Shown: positions 52,572 through 62,308 of the stretch, piece after piece
How positions within the stretch are numbered: the stretch's first letter is position 1
Layout of the letters: each line of letters starts with the position of its first letter
Source of the DNA: Chlorobiota bacterium
GTDB lineage: Bacteria > Bacteroidota > Ignavibacteria > Kapaibacteriales > NICIL-2
Length of the DNA stretch: 64,000 nucleotides
NCBI GenBank assembly: GCA_026415505.1
Contig: JAOAGY010000033.1
Span: 88,818 to 152,817, forward strand
Direction of reading: 5' to 3'
Notes under the pieces: model-generated
Databases searched by the model: none
Seen by the model: the letters and a program-made list of their open reading frames with translations, nothing else
Told to the model about the DNA's origin: nothing
Program-made: the position numbers and the translations under genes

Positions 52572-54527
52572 ATGAAACGGTATCTGTGGTTCCCGATCGT
52601 TGTGGCGATGGTCGCAGGTGCGATCTTCCACGGCTGCAAAAACAGTGGTACGACATCCGCGATGGCAAGTGATGATGCTGCGAAAACGGTGTACGTACCA
52701 CCAGGTAAGCACGATGAGTTCTACCTTTTCACATCCGGCGGCTTCAACGGGCAAGTTGGTGTCTATGGGTTGCCTTCAGGGCGCTTGTTCCGCGTGATTC
52801 CGGTGTTCAGCGTGGATGCAGAAAAAGGCTATGGCTTCACCGAAGAGACCAAGCCGCTTCTGCAGACGTCGTTCGGATTCATTCCCTGGGACGATGCGCA
52901 CCACCCCGAGCTTTCGATGAGCGACGGTAAACCCGATGGGCGATGGCTCTTCATCAATGCAAACAATACGCCACGCATTGGGCGCATCGATCTGCGAACC
53001 TTCCGCACAGCCGAGATCATTGAAATCCCAAACAGTGGCGGCAATCACTCATCGCCGTTCTGCACTGAGAACACCGAGTACGTTGTAGCAGGAACACGAT
53101 TCAGTGTGCCGCCCGGTGGGCAGGACGTTCCGATTTCATCCTACAAAGAACACTTCAAGGGTATGCTCACGTTCGTGCGAGTGGAACCGACGAGCGGACA
53201 CATGAGCTTGGCATTCCAGATTCAAGCACCACCGTTCGACTGGGATTTGAGTCACTCCGGCAAGGGTCCCTCGCATGATTGGTCATTCTTCTCGTGCTAC
53301 AACTCCGAGCAAGCATACTCGCTATTGGAGGTCAACGCCAGTCAAAAGGACAAAGACTTCATCCTAGCGGTGAATTGGAAGAAAGCAGAAGATTACGCCA
53401 AGCAAGGAAAAGGCAAGCGGGTCAAAGCAACGTACTACAACAATCGCTATGACGAGGCGACTCACACAGCGACGAGTACAGTGAACAACGAAGTACTCGT
53501 TCTCGATCCGAAAGAATGTCCGGGTATGATGTACTTGATGCCATGTCCGAAGTCTCCGCATGGCGTCGATGTCGATCCCACAGGCGAATACATCGTCGGT
53601 GGTGGGAAATTGGCGACAGTGATTCCGGTGTACTCGTTCTCTAAGATGCAAAAGGCGATTGCCGATCGAGCATTTGCTGGGGAAATTGACGGTATCCCAA
53701 TCATCAAATACGAAGCATGTTTGGCTGGCGAAGTGCAGAAGCCTGGCTTGGGACCGCTCCACACCGAGTTCGACGGCAAAGGTTACGCCTATACTTCCAT
53801 GTTCGTGTCCTCCGAGATCGTCAAGTGGAAGCTCGGCACGTGGGAAGTTGTCGATCGCGTACCGACCTATTATTCGATCGGTCACCTCTGTATTCCCGGC
53901 GGCGACAGCAAACAGCCGTGGGGCAAATACGTCGTCGCACTGAACAAAATCACGAAAGACCGGTACCTGCCGACAGGTCCCGAGCTGACGCAATCGGCAC
54001 AGCTCTACAGCATCGAAGGGGACAAGATGAAATTGCTGCTGGATTTCCCAACGGTCGGTGAACCGCACTATGCACAAGCATGTGCTGCAGAGCTGCTGGC
54101 GAAAAATTCCGTCCGCATTTTCAAGCTCGACGAAAACAAACACCCGTATGCTGTCAAAGCAGAAAAAGATGCTCGTGTCGAACGAAAAGGCAACGAGGTT
54201 CACGTGTACATGACGATGATTCGCTCGCACTTTACTCCCGATAATATCGAGGGGGTCAAAGTCGGCGATGTGGTGTATTTCCATGTGACTAATCTCGAAC
54301 AGGATTGGGACATTCCACACGGCTTTGCGGTGCAAGGTGCACAGAACGCCGAGATGCTCATTATGCCCGGCGAAACGCAAACGCTCAAGTGGGTTCCCAC
54401 ACGACCAGGTGTGTATCCCTTCTATTGCACAGACTTTTGTTCGGCGCTCCACCAAGAGATGCAAGGATACGTGCGCGTATCGGCACCCGGAGCGTCGGTT
54501 CCGATCAGCTTCGGAACAGGAAGGTAG
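52572..54527 (+). CDS. nosZ: Nitrous oxide reductase, Sec-dependent clade II type
   Basis: 651 residues from the ATG at 52572, which has a GAGGA site. A Sec-type signal ends near Cys22 (HGC), with no twin-Arg motif, as in clade II NosZ. The CuZ His ligands are spread through the propeller: DDAHH, GGNHSSPF, SHDWSFF, SPHGVDVDPTG, LHTEFDGKGYAYTS, SIGHLCIPGGD and GEPHYA. The CuA site CTDFCSALHQEM is near the C-terminus. It reduces N2O to N2 in the periplasm. Base composition looks less GC-rich than in smc. Confidence 0.97.
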   Translation: MKRYLWFPIVVAMVAGAIFHGCKNSGTTSAMASDDAAKTVYVPPGKHDEFYLFTSGGFNGQVGVYGLPSGRLFRVIPVFSVDAEKGYGFTEETKPLLQTSFGFIPWDDAHHPELSMSDGKPDGRWLFINANNTPRIGRIDLRTFRTAEIIEIPNSGGNHSSPFCTENTEYVVAGTRFSVPPGGQDVPISSYKEHFKGMLTFVRVEPTSGHMSLAFQIQAPPFDWDLSHSGKGPSHDWSFFSCYNSEQAYSLLEVNASQKDKDFILAVNWKKAEDYAKQGKGKRVKATYYNNRYDEATHTATSTVNNEVLVLDPKECPGMMYLMPCPKSPHGVDVDPTGEYIVGGGKLATVIPVYSFSKMQKAIADRAFAGEIDGIPIIKYEACLAGEVQKPGLGPLHTEFDGKGYAYTSMFVSSEIVKWKLGTWEVVDRVPTYYSIGHLCIPGGDSKQPWGKYVVALNKITKDRYLPTGPELTQSAQLYSIEGDKMKLLLDFPTVGEPHYAQACAAELLAKNSVRIFKLDENKHPYAVKAEKDARVERKGNEVHVYMTMIRSHFTPDNIEGVKVGDVVYFHVTNLEQDWDIPHGFAVQGAQNAEMLIMPGETQTLKWVPTRPGVYPFYCTDFCSALHQEMQGYVRVSAPGASVPISFGTGR

Positions 54528-54556
54528 GAGGGGTCTGGCACACCGTCATCATGAAT

Positions 54557-54593
54557 GCGGGGCAGGGGAGAACATCGCTCGAACCTGCCCCGC
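54557..54593. terminator. Strong 10-bp hairpin between nosZ and the NosL fusion gene
   Basis: GCGGGGCAGG (54557-54566) pairs perfectly with CCTGCCCCGC (54584-54593) around a 17-base loop. Only a weak T-run (TATTGTTT) follows. It may end part of the nosZ transcripts or protect the nosZ mRNA 3' end while the downstream genes are read through at a lower level. Confidence 0.6.
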
Positions 54594-54620
54594 TATTGTT
54601 TCACAAGGAGTAATGCGAAC

Positions 54621-55691
54621 ATGAAACGATCGAGGCTCTTTATCGCGGTGGGTGTTGTGCTGCTCGCTGTGGCGTACATTCTCCCGCTGTGGCGGATCGA
54701 ACTGGAGGCACCGCAATATCCTGAACCTATCGGAATGCTCATCTACATTTCTTCGCTGCGTGGAATCGGCGAACACGATTTGGAGAACATCAACATTCTC
54801 AATCACTACATCGGCATGAAGCCGATCGAACCCGACAGCATTCCCGAGTTGCGATATATGCCGCTCATACTCGGTGGACTGATAGTATTGGGAGCTGTGG
54901 CGTTCATTGTACCGAAACGTTGGACAATTGGAGTGTGGGTCGGGGCAATTGTCGTCGTCGGTGCTCTTGGGCTTTACGACTTCGATCAATGGGAACGGGA
55001 TTACGGTACACATCTCAATCCCAATGCTCCGATCAAGATCGAAGGCATGACGTACAAGCCGCCGCTGATCGGTACTGAGCAACTCCTCAACATTACTGCG
55101 CATTCGTATCCATCGTGGGGCGGTTATGGAATTGTCTTGGCAATCGTCGCCGGTGTCGCTGCATGGTTATGTGCCGGTACGACGCAGGATAAGAGGTCGG
55201 CGTGCAGTAACGACGGCAGCCTCTCAACAGTTCGCCACGGCAAATCTATCCCGATTGCGACGGCATTGCTGGTGTTGACGGTGGGGCAACTGTCCTGTTC
55301 GCCATCGCCGGAACCGATACGTTACGGTACCGACGAGTGTGCACTGTGCAAAATGATCATTAGTGACCAGCGCTTCGGTGCAGAAATCGTCACCTCGACG
55401 GGTAAAGCTTACAAGTTCGATTCGATCGAGTGTCTGGTGAATTATCTCCGCAGCGGTCATCTCGATACCAACGCCGTTGCGCTCGTCCTCGTGACAGATT
55501 ATACCTCTCCCGGACGTTTTCTGGATGCCCACAATGCGGCGTATCTCCGCAGCGAAGAGCTGCCGAGCCCCATGGGTGCCGATTTGAGTGCATACGCCAG
55601 TCGTGACGCAGCAGCCACAGCCCAGCGTATGCATGGCGGCAGTGTACTTTCGTGGGATGAAGTGCAACAATACATCGCCACGCTCGATTGA
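54621..55691 (+). CDS. Fused integral membrane protein and NosL copper chaperone
   Basis: 356 residues. The first ~190 residues have four membrane helices (about 6-25, 80-98, 102-120, 168-185) with an external loop of about 55 residues between the first two. After a hydrophilic linker a signal-like segment (IPIATALLVLTVGQLSC) leads into a NosL domain: YGTDECALCKMIISDQRFGAE (Cys240, Cys243, Met245) and FDSIECLVNYL. NosL delivers copper to NosZ. In relatives the two parts are usually separate genes. I find no stop between them. A good AAGGAG site lies 10 bases upstream of the ATG. Confidence 0.87.
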   Translation: MKRSRLFIAVGVVLLAVAYILPLWRIELEAPQYPEPIGMLIYISSLRGIGEHDLENINILNHYIGMKPIEPDSIPELRYMPLILGGLIVLGAVAFIVPKRWTIGVWVGAIVVVGALGLYDFDQWERDYGTHLNPNAPIKIEGMTYKPPLIGTEQLLNITAHSYPSWGGYGIVLAIVAGVAAWLCAGTTQDKRSACSNDGSLSTVRHGKSIPIATALLVLTVGQLSCSPSPEPIRYGTDECALCKMIISDQRFGAEIVTSTGKAYKFDSIECLVNYLRSGHLDTNAVALVLVTDYTSPGRFLDAHNAAYLRSEELPSPMGADLSAYASRDAAATAQRMHGGSVLSWDEVQQYIATLD

Positions 55692-56998
55692 AAGGTCGTT
55701 TCGCGCTCGCATTCGTGCTCGCGTGGAGTGCGGCAAGTGGTGACGTGTTGCGGGTGTGTCCTCAATGCGAACTTCGACGTGTCGCTGACGCCGTCGCTCA
55801 TGCTGTCCCAGGCGATACGATCGTCGTCGAAAGCGGTACGTATCCGACTTCTCACATTGTGATCGACAAGCCACTGACGATCCTCGGCAAGGGACGTCCG
55901 GTACTCGACGGCGGAGGAACAGGAACTGTCATCGAAATCAGGGGTGCAGGCGCGCATGTGCAGAATATTGTCGTCGCCAACACGGGATATTCTGCACTCG
56001 AAGACCGTGCAGGCATAAAACTCATCGAGAGTACTGGTAGCAGTATCAGCGATGTCGAGACCGTCGGGTGTGCGTTCGGCGTTGCTCTTTACAGGTCGCC
56101 TTCATGTCGTGTCGAGAATGTTCGTGCAATCGGTACGGGCGCGGTCGAGTCCCAGTCGGGCAACGGCATACACTTGTGGAAGTCTCGGTCGTGTGCTATT
56201 GTCCGTTGTGAAGTGATGCAACATCGCGACGGTCTTTACTTCGAATTCAGCAGCGGTTGTACGATCGCCGAGTGCATCAGTCGAGACAACATGCGGTACG
56301 GTTTGCACTTCATGTTTTCCGATAGCAACATCTATCGCAAGAATCGCTTCGAACGCAACGGTTCTGGGGTTGCAGTGATGTATTCCCAGCATGTGCAGAT
56401 GGTATCCAATGTTTTTGCCGACAACTGGGGACCGAGTAGCTACGGCTTGTTGCTCAAAGACATTTCACGAAGTGTCGTCGAAGGCAATATCTTTCGGCGA
56501 AACACGGTCGGCGTGTATATGGAAGGCTCCAATCAAACCACGATCACAGCGAACGTCTTTCGTTCGAACGGCTGGGCACTCAAAGCACTCGGCAGTTGCA
56601 GCGAAGATACCCTCGTCGGCAACGATTTTTTCGCCAATACCTTCGACGTGCTCAGCAATACGAGCTTTTCCGAGTTGGTATGCAACGGCAATTACTGGGA
56701 CCAGTATCGTGGCTACGATCTCGATCGTGACGGCATCGGTGATGTACCCTATCGTCCGGTCTCGGTCTTCTCGATTCTCGTCGAGAGGGTACCGATGGCG
56801 GTGCTGCTCTTGCGGAGTTTTATCGTCGAGCTTCTCGCATACATGGAACGCGCAATTCCTTCTCTCATTCCGGCGCAATTGGTTGACCGACATCCACGGT
56901 TAGCGCCGATTGCGACGCCTGCTGTGGCTGACTCGGTGCTCGCCGGCGACCCTTACCAGCAACTGCCGGTTCGACGTGCATCGTGGATGGAACGATGA
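55688..56998 (+). CDS. nosD: NosD periplasmic copper-site maturation protein
   Basis: 436 residues from a TTG that overlaps the preceding stop as TTGA. A signal peptide (about 1-18) precedes a right-handed beta-helix with repeats such as NGIHLWKSRSCAIVRCEV, DGLYFEFSSGCTIAECIS, YGLHFMFSDSNIYRKNRF and GVAVMYSQHVQMVSNVF. NYWDQYRGYDLDRDGIGDVPY near the end is typical. NosD works with NosFY to mature the CuZ site of NosZ. The stop overlaps nosF as ATGA. Confidence 0.94.
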   Translation: MKGRFALAFVLAWSAASGDVLRVCPQCELRRVADAVAHAVPGDTIVVESGTYPTSHIVIDKPLTILGKGRPVLDGGGTGTVIEIRGAGAHVQNIVVANTGYSALEDRAGIKLIESTGSSISDVETVGCAFGVALYRSPSCRVENVRAIGTGAVESQSGNGIHLWKSRSCAIVRCEVMQHRDGLYFEFSSGCTIAECISRDNMRYGLHFMFSDSNIYRKNRFERNGSGVAVMYSQHVQMVSNVFADNWGPSSYGLLLKDISRSVVEGNIFRRNTVGVYMEGSNQTTITANVFRSNGWALKALGSCSEDTLVGNDFFANTFDVLSNTSFSELVCNGNYWDQYRGYDLDRDGIGDVPYRPVSVFSILVERVPMAVLLLRSFIVELLAYMERAIPSLIPAQLVDRHPRLAPIATPAVADSVLAGDPYQQLPVRRASWMER

Positions 56999-57720
56999 CC
57001 ATGCTCGCTGTATCGGGCATCGAAAAATCGTACGGACGCTACCGAGTGCTGGCGGGAGTGAATCTTCGACTCGATGCGGGCGAAGTCGTTGCTCTCATGG
57101 GACCGAACGGCTCCGGCAAGAGTACGCTTATCAAGTGCATCGTCGGGTTGGTTCGTCCCGATCGTGGTACGATCTCGCTGATGGGAAACAACGTCTTCGC
57201 CGGCAACGGAATCGAGGCGAGACGTGCAATCGGCTACATGCCCCAAATTGCGCGATATCCGGAAACAATGACCGTCGGTGAACTGTTCGACTTGATCGAA
57301 AGGATACGCAGCGATTGTCGCATCTACGACCGTGAACTGTACGATGCACTTCGCGTCGACGCGCTCCGCGATAAGCAGCTCGGCTCGCTATCGGGAGGAC
57401 AGCGGCAGCGGGTCAGTGCTGCCTTGGCGTTCTATTTCTCGCCGATGCTCCTCTTGCTCGACGAACCCACGGCAGGACTCGATCCGATTTCGACGGAAGC
57501 CATCAAGGCGAAAATCATCCGCGAGAAAACGCTCGGCAAAACGATCCTCATCACGACACACGGACCGCAGGATGCACTCGAGCTGGCAGATCGCCTGGTG
57601 TACCTGTTCGACGGACTTGTACGGATAGATCGACCGATTGCGACGCTCATCTCGGAGTCGTCAGCACAAAGCTTGATGGGTGCGATTGCGTGGTACCTCC
57701 AGCACAATGGTGTGCAATGA
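56995..57720 (+). CDS. nosF: NosF ABC transporter ATPase
   Basis: 241 residues. Walker A GPNGSGKST (36-44), signature LSGGQRQRVSAAL, Walker B MLLLLDEPTAGLD and the switch His in TTHGPQDA. With NosY and NosD it forms the ABC system needed for NosZ copper-sulfide assembly. The ATG overlaps the nosD stop and its own stop overlaps nosY (both ATGA). An in-frame ATG 12 bases upstream is less likely. Confidence 0.95.
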   Translation: MTMLAVSGIEKSYGRYRVLAGVNLRLDAGEVVALMGPNGSGKSTLIKCIVGLVRPDRGTISLMGNNVFAGNGIEARRAIGYMPQIARYPETMTVGELFDLIERIRSDCRIYDRELYDALRVDALRDKQLGSLSGGQRQRVSAALAFYFSPMLLLLDEPTAGLDPISTEAIKAKIIREKTLGKTILITTHGPQDALELADRLVYLFDGLVRIDRPIATLISESSAQSLMGAIAWYLQHNGVQ

Positions 57721-58490
57721 ACACGGCATTGCTCCTTGCACGATCGGCATTTTGGCGGACGATTCGTAGTCGCGTAGTCGTCGGTTACGGCGTGGGGATT
57801 GCCGGCATAGTCGCTGCGTTTTCTTCGTTCGGTGGCGATCCATCGAAAGTGACGCTCACTCTCGTCAGTCTGCTATTGTTGATCGTTCCGCTGGTGACAC
57901 TCATCATCGTCGCGATCGAATACTACAACAATCGCGAGTTCACCGAACTGATGCTTGCCCAACCGATTGGGAGGCGCGCGTATTACTGGGGACAGTGGAC
58001 GGGAACGATTGCAGCACTGGGAGTGATGTGCATCGTGCCTTTGACCGCTGGATACGCCGTGTGGCAGAATTACGACGTCGTGCTTGTCGAGACTACTGCG
58101 TTAGTGCTGACGTTGTGTTTCGGTGCCCTCGCATATCGTGTAGCAGTCGGTCAACCGGACAAAGCGAAAGGCATCGGTATTGCGATGCTTGTATGGTTTT
58201 ACTGTGCTGTTCTGTACGATGCAGTGCTTGTGGCGATGATGGCGCTGCTCGAAGAATATCCCTTGGAAAAGGCGCTGCTCGTATTGCTCGCGCTCAACCC
58301 CATAGACGCGATTCGGGTCGCTGTTCTCCTGCATTCGGATTCCGCAGCGTTGCTCGGCATCACGGGCGCAGTCCTGCGCGAATTCTTCGGCACCGAGCGT
58401 AGTCTCGTTGCAATCGCTGTCGTCGTCAGCATTTGGATCGGTTATCCGTTGCTGCGCGGCGAGCGCATCTTCCGGCGTCGTGACTTTTAG
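57717..58490 (+). CDS. nosY: NosY ABC transporter permease
   Basis: 257 residues with six predicted membrane helices and the conserved segment EYYNNREFTELMLAQPIGRRAYYWGQW that contacts NosF. NP-rich loop LALNPIDAIRV follows. NosY carries mechanical or sulfur-species transport for NosZ maturation. It is the last gene of the nos run. Its TAG stop overlaps the mreD TAA stop in TTAG. No nosR or other activator gene follows. Confidence 0.93.
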   Translation: MNTALLLARSAFWRTIRSRVVVGYGVGIAGIVAAFSSFGGDPSKVTLTLVSLLLLIVPLVTLIIVAIEYYNNREFTELMLAQPIGRRAYYWGQWTGTIAALGVMCIVPLTAGYAVWQNYDVVLVETTALVLTLCFGALAYRVAVGQPDKAKGIGIAMLVWFYCAVLYDAVLVAMMALLEEYPLEKALLVLLALNPIDAIRVAVLLHSDSAALLGITGAVLREFFGTERSLVAIAVVVSIWIGYPLLRGERIFRRRDF

Positions 58491-58987
58491 TAGGCTTCGT
58501 CTCGGCGGCGAGATGCGTAGAAAAACGGCAGCAATGCCAATGCAGTCGTGTAGAGCGCTGCAGCGATGCCGTTTTTCAAGTAAAACTCGACGAACGGAAT
58601 GTCCGCCGGACGCGTGTAGAGCAGGTAGTACACCGCATTGTGCACCAGAGCGCACAGAAGGGTCACCGTGACGTAGCGAAGCGAGCCGATACTCTCGCCG
58701 ATGGTCGCCCCTTCGCGCCAGAAAAAACCCGCGATGTATCCAGCGAGCATTTTGACGAGAGCGTTCGATCCGAGTACATCGGTCGAAAAAACGTCGAACA
58801 TCAATCCAGCACCAAAACCGAACACAACGCCTGCCAGTTGCCCCTTGTCGAGTGCCAACGCCACAACAACGAGCAAAAGCAAGTCCGGTGTGATGCCGCC
58901 AATCGAAAGCAAATTGCTCGCGACCGTGCCGACCAGTATCGTCACGAGTGCGATGACGACGTAGAGACCGTACTCTCGGATCGTCAT
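58487..58987 (-). CDS. mreD: Rod-shape-determining protein MreD
   Basis: 166 residues, nearly all hydrophobic with about five membrane helices. The segment TPDLLLLVVVALALDKGQLAGVVFGFGAGLMFDV matches MreD. It is the membrane partner of MreC in the elongasome. It lies 22 bases after mreC. The last residues are basic (YASRRRDEAY). Confidence 0.87.
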   Translation of the reverse strand: MTIREYGLYVVIALVTILVGTVASNLLSIGGITPDLLLLVVVALALDKGQLAGVVFGFGAGLMFDVFSTDVLGSNALVKMLAGYIAGFFWREGATIGESIGSLRYVTVTLLCALVHNAVYYLLYTRPADIPFVEFYLKNGIAAALYTTALALLPFFYASRRRDEAY

Positions 58988-59009
58988 GCGTTTGGGTGGA
59001 AGAGTGATG

Positions 59010-59864
59010 TCATTTCCCGCCGATACGACGTTCGATGTACTGCTGGAGCGAGCGCTCCAACTCGATCTGTTCCAGCGGTGGCGATTGTAGTATCACGAAC
59101 ACTTCTTCCAAACGCCAGAACTCGACGGCAGGCTCGACGACAATGCGATAGAACATCGAGCTCGGGTCGTTGGCGACGCTGCGAACGATGCCGATGGGGA
59201 TGTCGGAAACGTAGCGCGTACTCAGCGAGCTTGTAACGACTGTATCGCCGACCGTGACGCGGTGCGTTTTCGGAATGTTGTGCAAAAGCAGATACTCGAA
59301 GCCGTCCCATGCAATGATGCCTTCGTCGCGAGTCGAAAGCAGCCGAGCACTGACGCGGACATCGCGATTGAAGAGCGTTTGCACGGCCGAATAATGCGAA
59401 CTGGTGCCGATGATCGTCCCGACAAGACCGGCATCGGTGACGACGTTCATACCGACGCGGATTCCGTCGCGCGAGCCGCGATCGAGCGTGATGAATTGTC
59501 GTGTTCGGAAAACGGTTTTCCCAACCACCGATGCAGCCAATAGTGGCAACTTGGAATGCTGTCGTAGATCGAGCATCCGGCGCAATCGTTCGTTCTCGAT
59601 CCCGGCACGACGAAGCACCATCGTTTCCTGGAGCAACTCCATGTTGATTTGCCGCAGCACACGATTTTCTTTCTGCAGCGCAACGGGATTGGGTATCCAC
59701 GCGAAAGCTTCTTGTAACATGCCTAGTCCACCGATCACGAGCGCACGAAACCCTCCCAATTGCGTGACGTTGCCGTAAGACATCAGCGATAGTGCAATGA
59801 CAGCCAGCAGCGCAGCAACGACATGCTCACGATAGCGGTAAAGCCACTCGACGACACGTTGCAT
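59010..59864 (-). CDS. mreC: Rod-shape-determining protein MreC
   Basis: 284 residues. One N-terminal transmembrane helix (about 13-30), a coiled coil (QKENRVLRQINMELLQETMVLRRAGIENERLR) and the periplasmic beta-domain with GSRDGIRVGMNVVTDAGLVGTI and GDTVVTSSLS. MreC links MreB to the wall synthases PBP2/RodA. It follows mreB by 6 bases. Confidence 0.95.
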   Translation of the reverse strand: MQRVVEWLYRYREHVVAALLAVIALSLMSYGNVTQLGGFRALVIGGLGMLQEAFAWIPNPVALQKENRVLRQINMELLQETMVLRRAGIENERLRRMLDLRQHSKLPLLAASVVGKTVFRTRQFITLDRGSRDGIRVGMNVVTDAGLVGTIIGTSSHYSAVQTLFNRDVRVSARLLSTRDEGIIAWDGFEYLLLHNIPKTHRVTVGDTVVTSSLSTRYVSDIPIGIVRSVANDPSSMFYRIVVEPAVEFWRLEEVFVILQSPPLEQIELERSLQQYIERRIGGK

Positions 59865-59870
59865 GGTGCA

Positions 59871-60917
<1,047 letters not shown>

Positions 60918-60964
60918 CTACCACACCATGCCGACAGGATGCGAGCACGCCAGCAGTGGCGGCG

Positions 60965-60972
60965 CAAAACTA
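60965..60972 (-). promoter_or_regulatory. Candidate -7 box TAGTTTTG upstream of mreB
   Basis: Exact TAnnTTTG match on the minus strand in the 117-base gap between fliO-like and mreB genes, 71 bases before the mreB ATG. It suggests mreBCD can be transcribed apart from the upstream gene. Confidence 0.4.
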
Positions 60973-61010
60973 CGAACTTTTCCAACGGGTCGAGATGGGG
61001 CTTTTGCAGC

Positions 61011-61379
61011 TTATTTACTCGATCGCTGAAACATCGAACTCAGATATGCACGGAAGGACAACTCGGCTGGCGACACTGTCGGTGCCGCAGATGGTTGCTT
61101 CGAAGGTGTAGGTTGTTGAACAGGCTGCGCTCCCGCTGCCAGAGTCGCCAACAGCGTTACCGAATGCTCGGTAACACCGAGCAGCAGTCGTTTGTCGCCG
61201 ATGTCGGCAACGACGAGCATTGCTTTGCCTGCGATCGGTTGGCGAGCGACGATGCGAATGGGAATTCCTTGTGCGATTCCGCGGCTGCTGGCAAGGCGCC
61301 GGACGAGAGCGGCAACGAGCACCAGCACTGCAATGCTCGCCGCGAGCATCAGCATGGCATTGACGAGTGTCGAATCCAT
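61011..61379 (-). CDS. FliO-like membrane protein
   Basis: 122 residues: one N-terminal transmembrane helix (about 8-28), then IPIRIVARQPIAGKAMLVVADIGDKRLLLGVTEHSVTLLATL, which is the FliO/MopB domain, and a Pro/Gln/Ser-rich tail. FliO helps assemble the FliPQR flagellar export gate. No other flagellar gene is in the window, so either the flagellar set lies elsewhere or this protein has another role. A near-consensus TAAGTTCG box lies 27 bases upstream of the ATG (61407-61414, minus strand). Confidence 0.8.
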   Translation of the reverse strand: MDSTLVNAMLMLAASIAVLVLVAALVRRLASSRGIAQGIPIRIVARQPIAGKAMLVVADIGDKRLLLGVTEHSVTLLATLAAGAQPVQQPTPSKQPSAAPTVSPAELSFRAYLSSMFQRSSK

Positions 61380-61460
61380 CGCTACTGGCTCGGGTGAAAC
61401 TCGCTCCGAACTTAGGGAATTGCCGTTGTATTTTGCTGCTGAATTTTCGTGCTGCTTCCG

Positions 61461-62252
61461 ATGAACATCGCCGTCGTTCAAATGAACCCGGTCTTCGGGG
61501 ACGTCGCTGCCAATTGCGATCGTATCTGCGCCTTGCTTCAGCGTGCCGATGCGGAGGTGGTGATTTTCCCGGAATTGGCGCTCAGCGGATACTTCTTCAC
61601 CTCGCGAGAGCAACTGGCGCCGATTGCGCTCGATCGAGAGTCGCCCGCTTTGGCTGCGATCGAGTCGGTTTGCCGGCAGTGCAACAAGGTCGCGATCGTC
61701 GGATTCCCGGAACGAAACGGTGCGCGCTTGTACAACGCAGCGGTAACGTTCGATCCGCGCGGCGAGCGCCACTACTACCGCAAAACGCATCTTTTCTATC
61801 GCGAGCGGTTCGTCTTCGACGAAGGCGACACAGGTTTCGGCGTCAGCGAAATCGGTTGGCTCGATCTCCGCATCGGTACGATGATCTGTTACGACTGGCG
61901 CTTCCCGGAAGCCGCACGGACGCTGGCTCTCGGCGGTGCCGACCTGATCGCGTGCCCATCGAATCTGGTCACCCACGTCTGGCGAATGGCGATGCCCGTT
62001 CGTGCACTCGAAAACAAAGTGTACGTTGCCGTTGCCAATCGTATCGGCAGCGAAAGCGACGGCAGCGAAACGCTCACGTTCAACGGACGATCGGCGATCT
62101 ACGGCTACAACGGCACGGTTCTCGCCGAGCTGCCTGCCGATACCGAAGGAATTGCGTGTGCGCCGATCGAACCTGCCAAAACACGGAACAAGTCGTTCAA
62201 TCCCATCAACGACATTTTCGCCGATCGCCGGCCGTGGGCGTATCGGCTTTAG
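61461..62252 (+). CDS. Carbon-nitrogen hydrolase (nitrilase superfamily)
   Basis: 263 residues. The catalytic triad is Glu38 (VIFPELAL), Lys108 (YYRKTHLF) and Cys143 (GTMICYDWRFPEAAR). The ATG at 61461 gives the usual MNIAVVQMNPVFGD start. The subgroup is that of omega-amidases and aliphatic amidases; the substrate cannot be fixed. A TATTTTG box lies 25 bases upstream. Confidence 0.9.
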   Translation: MNIAVVQMNPVFGDVAANCDRICALLQRADAEVVIFPELALSGYFFTSREQLAPIALDRESPALAAIESVCRQCNKVAIVGFPERNGARLYNAAVTFDPRGERHYYRKTHLFYRERFVFDEGDTGFGVSEIGWLDLRIGTMICYDWRFPEAARTLALGGADLIACPSNLVTHVWRMAMPVRALENKVYVAVANRIGSESDGSETLTFNGRSAIYGYNGTVLAELPADTEGIACAPIEPAKTRNKSFNPINDIFADRRPWAYRL

Positions 62253-62263
62253 CGCGCGATTCG

Positions 62264-62271
62264 TAGTTTTG
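62264..62271 (+). promoter_or_regulatory. Candidate -7 box TAGTTTTG upstream of pspA
   Basis: Exact TAnnTTTG match 37 bases before the pspA ATG and 12 bases after the amidase stop. Confidence 0.45.
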
Positions 62272-62308
62272 AACCAAACGCAAGTGTCATACACCGCACC
62301 TGGCGACC

